Shown here one piece after another: positions 8,886-18,999 of a DNA stretch of 64,000 nucleotides; the first letter of the stretch is position 1; every line of letters starts with the position of its first letter. Source of the stretch: Rhodoligotrophos appendicifer (lineage in GTDB: Bacteria; Pseudomonadota; Alphaproteobacteria; Rhizobiales; Im1); NCBI RefSeq assembly GCF_007474605.1, contig NZ_VHKL01000001.1, positions 124,001-188,000 on the forward strand. Reading direction: 5' to 3'. A program made the position numbers and the translations under genes. The notes beneath the pieces were generated by a model. The model worked only from the letters and a program-made list of their open reading frames with translations. It had not been told where the DNA came from and ran no database searches.

Positions 8886-9917
8886 TCAGTCTTGGTCTTC
8901 CGGCCGCGACGTGGATCGTGAGTCTCTGTCATAGGCGTCCACGATCCGCATGACCAGCGGATGGCGCACGATATCGGAGCGCGAGAACTTCACATGGGCG
9001 ATGCCCTCCACGCCCTCGAGCAGCCCGATCGCATCCACGAGACCGGACCGCACGCCGCGTGGCAGGTCCACTTGGGTCGGATCTCCCGTCACCACCATCC
9101 GCCCCCGCTCGCCAAGGCGCGTCAGGAACATCTTCATCTGTTGCGGAGTCGTGTTCTGGGCCTCGTCCAGGATGATGAAAGCCCGCTGCAGCGTCCGCCC
9201 TCGCATGAAAGCCAGCGGTGCGATCTCGATGGTGCCGTCCGTCATGCCCCGGGCCACCAGATTGGCCGGCAGCATGTCGTAAAGCGCGTCGTAGAGGGGT
9301 CGCAGATAGGGATCGACCTTTTCCTTCATGTCCCCCGGCAGGAACCCGAGCCGCTCGCCGGCCTCCACCGCCGGCCGTGACAGAATGATCCGGTCCACCT
9401 CCCCGGCAGCCAAGGCCGCTGCGGCCGCCGCCACCGCCAGATAGGTCTTGCCGGTTCCCGCTGGACCCGAACCGAACACGAGCTCATGGCTCTTCATCGC
9501 GGCCATGTAGGCGCGCTGTGTCGCGGATCGCGGATTGATGACCTTCCGCTTGGTGCGGATGCTGAAGTCTCCGGCCACGTCCGGTGCCTGCAGGCGCGAC
9601 CGCGTCAACCTCAGTTGACCTTCCACTTCACCCAGATCCACCCGAGCGCCTCGCCTCAATTTTTCGAACAGTGCAAGCAGCACCTGCCGGGCAGTCTCTG
9701 CGGCCGCTGCCGGCCCGTGCAGAGCGACTCGATTGCCTCTTGGGGTGACTTCTATGCCGAGACGCTCTTCGATGAGCGCTAGGTGCTCGTCATGCTCCCC
9801 GAACAGCTCTGCCAGGAGCCGGTTGTCATCGAAGGCCAAGATCAGCGTATCTTCCTTGGCGACAGCGCGTCGCCCGCCTTCGAGAGTGTCGTCATCCGCC
9901 TGGAGGACAGGACTCAA
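8886..9917 (-). CDS. phoH: PhoH family ATPase (YbeZ)
   Basis: This 343-residue protein has an N-terminal KH-like region and a PhoH P-loop domain. Walker A is GPAGTGKTYLAV (about residues 155-166) and Walker B is AFIILDEAQNTT, followed by the RGRTLQRAF and TGDPTQVDLPRG motifs. PhoH/YbeZ works with YbeY in RNA metabolism. The start is a TTG at 9917 supported by a strong AAAGGAGAT site 8 bases upstream. Expression is probably coupled to miaB, whose stop is 15 bases upstream. Confidence 0.95.
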   Translation of the reverse strand: MSPVLQADDDTLEGGRRAVAKEDTLILAFDDNRLLAELFGEHDEHLALIEERLGIEVTPRGNRVALHGPAAAAETARQVLLALFEKLRRGARVDLGEVEGQLRLTRSRLQAPDVAGDFSIRTKRKVINPRSATQRAYMAAMKSHELVFGSGPAGTGKTYLAVAAAAAALAAGEVDRIILSRPAVEAGERLGFLPGDMKEKVDPYLRPLYDALYDMLPANLVARGMTDGTIEIAPLAFMRGRTLQRAFIILDEAQNTTPQQMKMFLTRLGERGRMVVTGDPTQVDLPRGVRSGLVDAIGLLEGVEGIAHVKFSRSDIVRHPLVMRIVDAYDRDSRSTSRPEDQD

Positions 9918-9932
9918 AGTGTTGGATCTCCT

Positions 9933-11323
<1,391 letters not shown>

Positions 11324-11327
<4 letters not shown>

Positions 11328-12310
11328 GACACCTGTTCTGCGGGAATGTCGTTGATGGGGACGCTGTACCCCTTCATCTCGACTGTCGGGCGCCCTTCGT
11401 CAACCCTGATGCCTCCGGCATCGCGTCCGCACAGCGCCGCGACCAGCCCGGCGCGCACCCGCTTTTCTGCCGTGATGGCGAGTTCCTTGCGCCCGTCGCA
11501 GGAGGCGATGTCCAGGGCATCATGCAGCACCACGTCGACCTCGAACGGCCCCAGCTTCAGCAGGGCCCACAAATGCGGGGCGAGTTCCATATCCCCATAC
11601 CAGGTGAAGGCCGGCCTGAGGGAGCGGTCCAGCGGAATCCCGTAGCGACCGGTATAGGCGATGGTCACGGGCTGAACCGCGACCGGCTTCGCGTCGATCA
11701 CCATGTTGGCGGCGCCGAGCAAGGCGCTCTTGAAGGGCAGGACGCGATTGCCGTCCGAGGAGGTTCCCTCCGGAAACAGCACGAGCCTGTCTCCCAAGGC
11801 CAGCCGCTTCTGTATTTCGTCGCGCGAATGATGCGTCCTGCTCCGCCGTTCTCTCTCCACGAAGACGGTTCGCTGCAGCCTGGCGAAACTGCCAAAGATC
11901 GGCCACCCTGCCACCTCCGACTTGGACACGAAGGAGAGCGGCGCGACGGCGCTCAAGGCCACGATGTCGACCCACGACGAATGATTGGCCGCAATCAAGC
12001 AGGGGCCGGCCTCCAGCGCGGCTCCTGTCACCCGCACCCGCATCCCCATCAACCGCGCGATGAACCGGTGATAGAGATGGGGGAGCCCGCGCGCGCCATC
12101 GAGCCATGTCCGCAGCAGAATGTGTTGCACCAGCATCAGGGGAGGCGTCACGATCGTAAGAACGCCGATGATGAAAGCCGCTCGTCCCGTGGCAAGCCAC
12201 CCGCTGCCCAGGGCCTCGAGCCTCGCATCATCCGACGACAGCCCCCCGCGCGCCCGCTCCGGAGCCAACCCCCCCACTGTTCCAGGCCCTCGATAACCGC
12301 TCGACGTCAT
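11324..12310 (-). CDS. plsC: 1-acyl-sn-glycerol-3-phosphate acyltransferase (PlsC family)
   Basis: This membrane-associated acyltransferase of phospholipid synthesis shows the HX4D motif in [11 protein letters not shown] and the [19 protein letters not shown] glycerophosphate-binding block. A hydrophobic N-terminal segment (about residues 40-65, [15 protein letters not shown]) precedes them. At 328 residues it is longer than the minimal PlsC because of an N-terminal extension rich in Gly and Ala. It overlaps miaB by 4 bases. Rhizobial homologs here are annotated either as PlsC or as OlsA-like enzymes for ornithine lipids, and the sequence alone does not settle the acyl acceptor. Confidence 0.88.
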
Positions 12311-12319
12311 CCACCCAAA

Positions 12320-12544
12320 CCGTCATCCCGACCGAAGCACGTCCCCCACCGTCACCCCAGCCGAAGCATTTCCCCCCTCAACCGTCATCCCGGCCGGAGC
12401 GAAGCGCAGAGCCGGGACCCCATGCGGCTCACGGATCCCGGGTCAAGCCCGGGATGACAGCCAGAAGAGACCCGCCTCCCAAGGACCTGCCCCCTCCCTC
12501 TCAACCGTCATCCCGGCCGAAGCGAAGCGCAGAGCCGGGATCCC
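12320..12544. repeat. REP-like palindromic repeat cluster between fur/mur and plsC
   Basis: Four related units share CCGTCATCCCGgCCGaAGC: degenerate short copies at 12320-12339 and 12349-12368, a complete composite at 12382-12460, and a half unit at 12505-12544. The composite begins GTCATCCCGG and ends CCGGGATGAC, so its ends are inverted copies, and it has the internal motif GCGAAGCGCAGAGCCGGGA. Its right half recurs at 21028-21075. This is the mosaic intergenic repeat type typical of alphaproteobacterial genomes, probably mobilised by a transposase elsewhere. Confidence 0.85.
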
Positions 12545-12576
12545 AAGCCCCCTCCCAAAGCCCCAGAGCCGCGACC

Positions 12577-13008
12577 CTAATTCTTTCCCTCGGGCTTGAT
12601 CGGCACGGCGAAAAGCTCGAGCCTGTGATCCACCAGCTTGTAGCCGAGCCGCCGGGCGATGAGCACCTGCAGCCGCTCGATTTCCTCGTCGCGAAATTCG
12701 ATGATCTCGCCGCTGTGAAGATCGATCAGGTGATCGTGATGTTCCTCGGAAGCCTGCTCGTAGCGCGAACGGCCGTCCCGGAAGTCATGGCGTTCGAGAA
12801 TTCCTTCGTCTTCCAGCAGCTTCACGGTGCGGTAGACCGTCGCCAGGGAAATCCGGTCATCCACCGCCGAGGCGCGGCGATGCAGCTCTTCGACGTCTGG
12901 ATGGTCGGTGGCTTGCGCCAGCACCCGGGCGATCGTGCGCCGCTGGTCGGTCATGCGCAGGCCTTTGTCCTGGCAACGCTGCTCGATGCTGGTCCGATCT
13001 TCAATCAT
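12577..13008 (-). CDS. Fur-family metalloregulator (Fur/Mur)
   Basis: The 143-residue winged-helix regulator shows the Fur DNA-binding core (GLRMTDQRRTIARVL, VYRTVKLLEDEGI) and the regulatory-metal motif SEEHHDHLIDLHSGEIIEF. It lacks the CxxC zinc pairs of E. coli Fur and most resembles rhizobial Mur, which responds to manganese. The ATG at 13008 (MIEDRTSIEQR) matches the usual N-terminus; the frame is open to a TTG at 13071 beside the rimI stop. A tiny 10-codon ORF (13037-13005) just upstream ends in an ATGA overlap with this start. Confidence 0.9.
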   Translation of the reverse strand: MIEDRTSIEQRCQDKGLRMTDQRRTIARVLAQATDHPDVEELHRRASAVDDRISLATVYRTVKLLEDEGILERHDFRDGRSRYEQASEEHHDHLIDLHSGEIIEFRDEEIERLQVLIARRLGYKLVDHRLELFAVPIKPEGKN

Positions 13009-13077
13009 GCGCCCGACGCTCTGATTTTCGCTGTCATCTCCTGGTATAGAAACTTGGACCGCCCTGCGCAACGTCGG

Positions 13078-13551
13078 TCAGGACCGGTCGGATGGGGCCA
13101 CCGCGCAGCGCATGTTCAGCGCATCATGGTGGCTGCCATCCGCATATCTGTAATAGCCTCGCCGGCGGCCGCATTCGGTGAAACCCATGCCGCGATAAAG
13201 GGCCAGTGCCGGTTCGTTTGTTGCATCGACTTCGATGAACATCATCTTTATCGCCGACCTTGCGGCGATCGCGAGCGCGGCTTCGATCATCCCTCGGCCC
13301 AATCCCCTCTGACGCGCTTCGGGAACCACGCCGATGCTGAGAATTTCAGCTTCGTCCGCGGCATGTCGGAGGATCGCGAGCCCAAGAGCCTCCTCTTGCT
13401 GCATCGCCATCAGGCAGTAGGAGCCAGGCATCGCGAGCAGCTTGGCGATTTCTGCGCGGCTCCAACCATCCTCGAAACAGGCGGCGTGGATCGCAGCAAG
13501 CACAGGCACGTCGCCCGCCCCCGCCAGTCGGACTTCCGCGTCAACAGTCAC
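13078..13551 (-). CDS. rimI: Ribosomal-protein-alanine N-acetyltransferase RimI
   Basis: A single GNAT domain of 157 residues contains the acetyl-CoA loop QRGLGRGMIEAAL and the C-terminal ALALYRGMGFTECGRRRGYY, as in RimI, which acetylates the N-terminus of ribosomal protein S18. It overlaps the end of tsaB by four bases, the conserved tsaB-rimI pairing. Substrate specificity is assigned mainly from context, since GNAT enzymes vary widely. Confidence 0.88.
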   Translation of the reverse strand: MTVDAEVRLAGAGDVPVLAAIHAACFEDGWSRAEIAKLLAMPGSYCLMAMQQEEALGLAILRHAADEAEILSIGVVPEARQRGLGRGMIEAALAIAARSAIKMMFIEVDATNEPALALYRGMGFTECGRRRGYYRYADGSHHDALNMRCAVAPSDRS

Positions 13552-14222
13552 TGTCCCGCCCGCGACACCAGTGAGACCTGAGGTTTGGCATCAGGCGGAC
13601 GAAGATAGAGCGGCAGCGGCGGTAATGTCGACCGCGCTGCAATCACGGCCACGCAGACCGGATCGGGAAGAATGTTGACTTCCGGCAGCGAGAACTGCCG
13701 ATGCGGCAGAGCATTGGCCACGAGATGCGCGCCCGAGCCGATCAGGGCGACGTCGCCGTCAGGCAATACCCGCGCAGCATCATGGATCCCCAACACGAGC
13801 GGTTCGCCGACAGGAAGCATGTCGCATCCCGTGAAGACCTGGCCATAGACCTCGCCGCGGCTGGCATCGAAGAACACCGCGACCGGCATGCCCTCGCTTC
13901 GCCAGTTGCAGGCCACCGCCTGCAGCGTCGTGACGCCCACCACCGTCTTCGCGCTGGCCAGGCCGAACCCGCGTGCGGCCGCCACCCCGATCCGAGTTCC
14001 CGTGAACGTCCCCGGGCCGATCGTGACGCCGATGCGGTCCAGCTCAGTGAAGCTCAGCTCCGCCTGCGCCATGGTCTCGGCGACCATCGGGACCAGGGCC
14101 TCCGCATGCCCGCGAACCATGGCCGAGGAGGCAGACGCCATCACGCGGAAACCGCCGCTTTGGACATCGACGACCGCGACCGAGCAGGCATTCAGCGCCG
14201 TATCGAGGGCGAGCACCTTCAT
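13548..14222 (-). CDS. tsaB: tRNA threonylcarbamoyladenosine biosynthesis protein TsaB
   Basis: TsaB is the ASKHA-fold partner of TsaD in making t6A37 of tRNA. The N-terminal strand MKVLALDTALNACSVAV, the GPGTFTGTRIGVAAARGFGLA block and ALVPMVAETM are characteristic. The 224-residue length is typical. The histidine metal ligands of TsaD are absent, as expected for the regulatory paralog. It is coupled to rimI by overlap, and regA lies 16 bases upstream. Confidence 0.95.
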   Translation of the reverse strand: MKVLALDTALNACSVAVVDVQSGGFRVMASASSAMVRGHAEALVPMVAETMAQAELSFTELDRIGVTIGPGTFTGTRIGVAAARGFGLASAKTVVGVTTLQAVACNWRSEGMPVAVFFDASRGEVYGQVFTGCDMLPVGEPLVLGIHDAARVLPDGDVALIGSGAHLVANALPHRQFSLPEVNILPDPVCVAVIAARSTLPPLPLYLRPPDAKPQVSLVSRAGQ

Positions 14223-14238
14223 GAGCGGTGAGGCACGA

Positions 14239-14796
14239 CTAGCGAGGCGCGCGTTTCGCGAGGATCCGTTGCAGCGTCCTGCGGTGCATGTTCAGACGTC
14301 GCGCCGTCTCTGACACATTGCGTCCGCAAAGCTCGTAGACGCGCTGGATGTGTTCCCATCTCACGCGATCCGCCGACATCGGGTTCTCCGGCGGCGGCGC
14401 CTTCTGCTCGCCATCGGCGACGAGGGCGTGATAGACGTCATCCGCATCGGCGGGTTTCGCGAGGTAGTCGACCGCGCCCAGCTTGATGGCGTTGACGGCC
14501 GTGGCGATGTTCCCATATCCGGTCAGCACGATGGCTCTGGCCTCGGGGCGAGCCTTGTGCAGGGCTTCGATGACGTCGAGACCGTTGCCATCCTCTAGCC
14601 GCATATCCACGACGGCATAGGCGGGGGGCAGCTTCTTCACCCGATCCACGCCGTCGGCGACCGTTTCGGCAATCTCCACGGCGAATCCGCGGGACTCCAT
14701 CGCGCGTCCGAGACGCGTCAGGAAGGGTTTGTCATCATCGACGATAAGCAGGGTGCGATCGGTGCCGGCCCCTTCTTCAATCATTTGTTCGGCCAT
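14239..14796 (-). CDS. regA: Redox response regulator RegA/PrrA/ActR
   Basis: The 185-residue protein has an N-terminal receiver domain (LLIVDDDKPF, phosphoacceptor Asp in VVDMRLEDGNG, Thr in VLTGYG, Lys in YLAKPAD) and a short linker. A Fis-type HTH follows (ERCGRN-like ELCGRNVSETARRLNMHRRTLQRIL). This is the compact RegA/ActR architecture that activates respiration, carbon and nitrogen fixation genes under low oxygen. I chose the ATG at 14796 with an AAAGAGGC site. It lies about 170 bases downstream of regB on the same strand. Confidence 0.94.
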   Translation of the reverse strand: MAEQMIEEGAGTDRTLLIVDDDKPFLTRLGRAMESRGFAVEIAETVADGVDRVKKLPPAYAVVDMRLEDGNGLDVIEALHKARPEARAIVLTGYGNIATAVNAIKLGAVDYLAKPADADDVYHALVADGEQKAPPPENPMSADRVRWEHIQRVYELCGRNVSETARRLNMHRRTLQRILAKRAPR

Positions 14797-14966
14797 GTTC
14801 TTCGTGCCTCTTTCGGCAGGCTTCCAGATCTCGATCTGAGTATAAGCGTGTTTAGCTCTCCGATGATCCGGAACGCACAAACACGGTTATCGTGCTGCAA
14901 CTCTATAACGCACTGGACGACAATTGGTCACAGGCGAGTCCCATTTGCTTACCCGAGCGGGTTTTT

Positions 14967-16328
14967 TCAAGAACTTCTTCTCTTTCCTGCCCTGTTCAGG
15001 TCGATGTCGTTGCGCCTCCACTCGATCCTGACCGTGGCGCCATGGTCCGGCGAGGGCTTGTTGGCGAGGGCGAGTGTGGCGCCGGATCTCTCGAGCAATG
15101 TCTTGGCGATGAAGAAGCCGAGCCCCATCCCGTCATGTCCCCCCGTCTCGCCGTCGAACGCGCCGCGGCGGCTGGTGACATAGGGCTCCCCGATCTTGTC
15201 GATGATGTCCTGGGCAAAGCCCGGCCCGTCGTCTTGCACAGTTAGCACGATCTTTTGATCGTCCCACCGCGCGTCGATCTCGACCCTCGAAGTGGCGAAA
15301 TCCACGGCATTGTCGAGAAGATTGCCGAGCCCGTATCGGATCCCCGGATTGCGGGGGAAGATGGGCTCCTCGGCGGCGGCTCCTTCGACGCCCGGCGCAG
15401 GCTCGCAGGTCACCGCGACCTCGACGTCGCTGCCCGTCACCGGATCGGCGCATTCCTGGATCATCACCTTGAGCCGCAGCCGGTCGAACACGTGATCGCC
15501 CTCGGCGTCCTGGTTGGCCAGCTTGGCCAGGATGCCTCGGCACCGCTCCGTCTGGCTCGACAGCAGCTCCAGATCCTCTCGGAATCGCTCATCGTCCGGC
15601 ATTTCACGCCTGAGCTCCTTCGCGACCAGCGCGATCGTCGCCAAAGGCGTCCCCAGCTCATGCGCCGCAGCCGCCGCCAGCCCATCCAGCGCCGACAGCT
15701 TCTGTTCGCGCGCCAGGACCATTTCCGTCGCCGACAGCGCCGCCGACATCCGCCGTGCCTCTTCCGCGATGAACCGTGAATAGATCGCGGCGAACACCGT
15801 GCCGGAGACGACAGCAGTCCACATCCCCGCCACATAGAGCCGGGGCAGCTCCAGCGGTTGGCCTTCATGCCAAGGCAGCGGCATGTGCGAGAAGGCCAGC
15901 ACGGTCGCCGCCGCCAGCGACAGCCCGCTCAGCGCCACGGTCCTCTCCACCGGCAGGCTGGAGGCGGAGACCGTCACCGGTACCAGGAACAGGAACGCGA
16001 ACGGGTTCTGCAGTCCTCCCGTCAGATAGAGCAGCACCGCGAGCTGCGCGATGTCGTAGGCCAGCAGCAACGCCGCGTAGCGGTCCGACAGCCTCAGAGT
16101 GGCCCGCCACCGCAACCCCAGCCAGATATTGAGCCAGGCCGAGAGCGCGATGACCGCGAGGCAGAGCCCCAGCGGCAGGTCGAAGCCCAGCCAGAACTTG
16201 ACCGCCAGCACCGCGATCGACTGCCCCGCCACCGCCAGCCACCGCAGCCGCACCAGGGTCTGCAACCGCAAGCGGCCGCCATCCGTGCGGAAGAGATCCT
16301 GCTCCGTATCCGCCATGCTGAGGGTCAC
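14967..16328 (-). CDS. regB: Redox-sensing histidine kinase RegB/PrrB/ActS
   Basis: Six hydrophobic segments occupy residues about 25-185 and include the ubiquinone-binding motif GGLQNPF (104-110) known from RegB. The H-box AAAHELGTPLATIAL places the phosphorylated His at 223. A Cys at 263 (ERCRGILAKLAN) sits where RegB has its redox-active cysteine. The N, G1 and G2 boxes follow (LDNAVDFA, DDGPGFA, GMGLGFFIAKTLLE). The GTG start at 16328 has a strong AGGAGG site. It phosphorylates RegA, encoded downstream on the same strand. Confidence 0.95.
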   Translation of the reverse strand: MTLSMADTEQDLFRTDGGRLRLQTLVRLRWLAVAGQSIAVLAVKFWLGFDLPLGLCLAVIALSAWLNIWLGLRWRATLRLSDRYAALLLAYDIAQLAVLLYLTGGLQNPFAFLFLVPVTVSASSLPVERTVALSGLSLAAATVLAFSHMPLPWHEGQPLELPRLYVAGMWTAVVSGTVFAAIYSRFIAEEARRMSAALSATEMVLAREQKLSALDGLAAAAAHELGTPLATIALVAKELRREMPDDERFREDLELLSSQTERCRGILAKLANQDAEGDHVFDRLRLKVMIQECADPVTGSDVEVAVTCEPAPGVEGAAAEEPIFPRNPGIRYGLGNLLDNAVDFATSRVEIDARWDDQKIVLTVQDDGPGFAQDIIDKIGEPYVTSRRGAFDGETGGHDGMGLGFFIAKTLLERSGATLALANKPSPDHGATVRIEWRRNDIDLNRAGKRRSS

Positions 16329-16463
16329 ATGAGCCTCCTTCCGCGCATGGCTGTCCTACCATGTCTGAGATTGTAGCCTCGGCGATTCACGCTATGGTGC
16401 GCCCGCGCAAAACATTAACCACTGTCCGACCGGCCGCGGCGCCGGTCGCCGCGAGAATGACCG

Positions 16464-17219
16464 GTGCCGACGAACGCTTACCCCGCCATCAAAGTAACCG
16501 ACCTTGTCAAGCGCTACGGTGCCGTCACGGCGGTGGATGGCCTGAGCTTTTCCATCCCCCGCGGCTCGATCACCGGCCTCCTCGGCGGCAATGGTGCGGG
16601 CAAGACCACCACCATTGGCATGCTCCTGGGCATCGTTCTCCCCACCGCGGGCGCGATCGAGATCTTAGGGGTCGACGTGATCCGTGATCGCTACCGGGTC
16701 CTCCCCTACATGAATTTCGAGAGCCCCTATGTCGAGATGCCCTTGCGCCTGACCGTGCGCCAGAACCTCTATATCTACGGCAAGCTCTACGGCGTCGCCG
16801 ACATCAAGGCGCGCATCCGCCGGCTTGCCGACGACCTTGACCTCGGCAGCTTTATCGACCGTCCCACCGGCAAGCTCTCCGCCGGCCAGAAGACCCGTGT
16901 CAGCCTCGCCAAGGCCCTGGTGAACGAGCCGCTCATTCTCCTCCTCGATGAGCCGACGGCCTCTCTCGATCCCGATACTGCCGACTGGGTGCGCGGCCAT
17001 ATCCAAGAATATTGCGCTGCCAAGGGAGCCACCCTGCTGCTCGCGTCTCACAATATGGGCGAGGTCGAGCGCCTGTGCGATCATGTCCTCATGACCCGCC
17101 AGGGCCGCATCGTCGACCAGGGCAGCCCCGATGATCTCATCCGCCGTTACGGCCGCGACACCATGGAGGAAGTCTTCCTCGACGTCGCCCGCGGCACCAG
17201 CAGCATGGCCGCCGAATGA
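16464..17219 (+). CDS. ABC transporter ATP-binding protein
   Basis: The 251-residue nucleotide-binding subunit has Walker A GGNGAGKTTTIG (about 37-48), Q-loop around YMNFESPYVEMPLRL, signature LSAGQKTRVSLAKAL, Walker B LILLLDEPTASLDP and the H-loop LASHNMGEVE. It is followed by an ABC-2 permease in a four-base overlap, forming a two-gene exporter. The cargo is unknown. It is divergent from regB with a 135-base gap, a position occupied by heme or cytochrome assembly functions in some relatives, but nothing in the sequence proves this here. Confidence 0.92.
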   Translation: MPTNAYPAIKVTDLVKRYGAVTAVDGLSFSIPRGSITGLLGGNGAGKTTTIGMLLGIVLPTAGAIEILGVDVIRDRYRVLPYMNFESPYVEMPLRLTVRQNLYIYGKLYGVADIKARIRRLADDLDLGSFIDRPTGKLSAGQKTRVSLAKALVNEPLILLLDEPTASLDPDTADWVRGHIQEYCAAKGATLLLASHNMGEVERLCDHVLMTRQGRIVDQGSPDDLIRRYGRDTMEEVFLDVARGTSSMAAE

Positions 17220-18043
17220 ACGACCTGCCACCCTTGCGCCATTCCGTGACCTTCTCCATGTCCCGCGTCACCGCGCTCGTCCTGCGCTATGTCTATCTCC
17301 TGCGCGCCTCCTGGCCGCGCCTGTTCGATCTGATCTACTGGCCCACCATCCAGCTCCTGATGTGGGGCTTTCTCCAGGTCTATCTCTCCCAGCAGACAGG
17401 GGCCGTGGCCCAGGCGGCCGGCATCTTCCTCGGCGCCGTCTTCCTCTGGGATATCCTGTTCCGCGGCCAGCTCGGCTTCACCATCTCCTTTCTCGAGGAG
17501 ATGTATTCCCGCAACCTCGGCCACCTCATGGTCAGCCCCTTGCGTCCGGCCGAATTCGTGGCCGCCCTCATGACCATGAGCATCATCCGCATTCTGATCG
17601 GCCTCGTGCCCGTCTCTCTCTTGGCCCTCGCCTATTTCGATTTCAACCTCTACGCCATGGGCCCCTGGCTGATTGTCTTCTTCTTCAATTTGATCCTCAC
17701 CAGCTGGGCCGTCGGCCTCTTCGTCTGTGGCCTCCTCCTCCGCTATGGCCTGGGCGCAGAGAACATCGCCTGGAGCTTGATGTTCCTCTTCATGCCGCTG
17801 GCCTGCGTCTACTATCCGCTCGCGACCCTTCCCGACTGGCTGCAGTCCATCTCTCTCGCCATGCCGCCGACCTATGTCTTCGAGAGCATGCGCAGCCTCC
17901 TCCTTCACGATGTCGTGCGCACCGACCTCATGGTCACCGCCCTGGCCTTGAACGCCCTGTATTTCTTGATCGGTGCCGCGGGATTTGCTTGGTTCCATCG
18001 CGACGCCCGCATTCGTGGCCAGATGCTGTCTTTGGGCGAATGA
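17216..18043 (+). CDS. ABC-2 type transporter permease
   Basis: The 275-residue membrane protein has six hydrophobic segments, at about residues 45-65, 70-95, 112-135, 145-175, 180-200 and 245-265. The ABC-2 superfamily feature LPDWLQSISLAMPPTYVFESMRSL precedes the last helix. It overlaps the ATP-binding gene by ATGA and must act with it. No soluble binding protein is encoded nearby, which supports export rather than uptake. Substrate not determined. Confidence 0.9.
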   Translation: MNDLPPLRHSVTFSMSRVTALVLRYVYLLRASWPRLFDLIYWPTIQLLMWGFLQVYLSQQTGAVAQAAGIFLGAVFLWDILFRGQLGFTISFLEEMYSRNLGHLMVSPLRPAEFVAALMTMSIIRILIGLVPVSLLALAYFDFNLYAMGPWLIVFFFNLILTSWAVGLFVCGLLLRYGLGAENIAWSLMFLFMPLACVYYPLATLPDWLQSISLAMPPTYVFESMRSLLLHDVVRTDLMVTALALNALYFLIGAAGFAWFHRDARIRGQMLSLGE

Positions 18044-18116
18044 AGCCGTCCATGGTGGGATGCGGCGTCAGTGACGCTTGCGTTTCACCGCCCCTCCGCG
18101 GCAGGAAGAAGACATC

Positions 18117-18740
18117 ATGATCCGGTCACGCCTGTCTCTCGCCATCCTCTTGAGCTTCGTCGTTGCCCTCTTGGTCGGCGCAGCCGTCTTTCTCTACATG
18201 CCCACCGCCACCAACACGACGGTCACCAGCACCGGCAAAGCCCTGGTCGGGGGTCCCTTCACCCTCACCGACCAGGATGGCAAGCGCGTCAGCGACGCCG
18301 ATTTCCGCGGCAAATACATGCTCGTTTATTTCGGCTACACATTCTGCCCGGATGTCTGCCCCACCGAACTGCAGGTCATGACCTCGGCCATTGGTCAGAT
18401 GGACAAGGCTCAGGCGGATCGGGTTCAGCCGATCTTCATCACCGTGGATCCCGAGCGCGACACGGTCGAGAACATGAAGCTCTATGTGTCCAATTTCGGC
18501 GAGAGGCTGATCGGCCTGACCGGATCGGCGGAGGATGTGACGACGGCCACCAAGGCCTATCGGATTTACTCCTCCAAGGTGAAGGACGATGGCTCGACCG
18601 CAGAATACCTCATGGACCACACCAGCCTGGTCTTTCTGATGGGCCCGCAGGGTGACTTTCTCCGCGTGTTCTCCTACGGCACCGACGCCGAGACCATGGC
18701 CAAGGGAATCACCGAAGAGCTGCAGAAATCCGGCGCTTGA
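18117..18740 (+). CDS. SCO1/SenC family copper chaperone
   Basis: The protein begins MIRSRLSLAILLSF with a single N-terminal membrane anchor and a periplasmic thioredoxin-like domain. The copper-binding CxxxC is in TFCPDVCPTEL, and the distal His is in DHTSLVFLMGPQG. SCO proteins deliver copper to cytochrome c oxidase CuA. The ATG at 18117 has an AGGAAG site. In Rhodobacter senC sits between regB and regA; here a SCO gene lies near the same pair but downstream of the divergent ABC genes, so the functional link may be kept. Confidence 0.93.
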   Translation: MIRSRLSLAILLSFVVALLVGAAVFLYMPTATNTTVTSTGKALVGGPFTLTDQDGKRVSDADFRGKYMLVYFGYTFCPDVCPTELQVMTSAIGQMDKAQADRVQPIFITVDPERDTVENMKLYVSNFGERLIGLTGSAEDVTTATKAYRIYSSKVKDDGSTAEYLMDHTSLVFLMGPQGDFLRVFSYGTDAETMAKGITEELQKSGA

Positions 18741-18756
18741 AGGCCCTATGATTTTT

Positions 18757-18867
18757 TTGCAATGCAGCAATCATCGGCATTTTTCTTGCCTTGCCCACTG
18801 AAATTCCCATATCTGCCCTAGGCTTTCGATCGGTTGCGATGCAGCGTTGGCGATCATGCAATGCAAC
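18757..18867. promoter_or_regulatory. Three TGC-rich sites upstream of phaZ (candidate PhaR operators)
   Basis: TTGCAATGCAGCAA (18757-18770), TTGCGATGCAGC (18834-18845) and ATGCAATGCAAC (18856-18867) repeat a TTGCnATGCA core within the 260-base gap before phaZ. PhaR/AniA regulators of polyhydroxyalkanoate metabolism bind TGC-rich sites in alphaproteobacteria. The assignment is by resemblance; phaR itself is not in the window. Confidence 0.5.
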
Positions 18868-18999
18868 GGAATATGAAAGGCTTGAGTTTACGAGTTCGTG
18901 ATAGAACTATCGGCGTCGCCTCGGTTCAAGCTTCTATGCCTGACATCGAATGACGGATGACCTGCTTTTGGTCCGCCACGGCAGGGGAAAGGTTTTGCT

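Noticed and set aside
12320..12544. CRISPR array
   Set aside because: The repeated units are few, unevenly spaced and palindromic, with no uniform spacers and no cas genes in the window.
14949..14967. Intrinsic terminator ACCCGAGCGGGTTTTTT on the plus strand
   Set aside because: The stem is 4-5 bp with a minimal loop and faces away from regB; no plus-strand gene lies upstream for it to end. It may be chance or an antisense transcript end.
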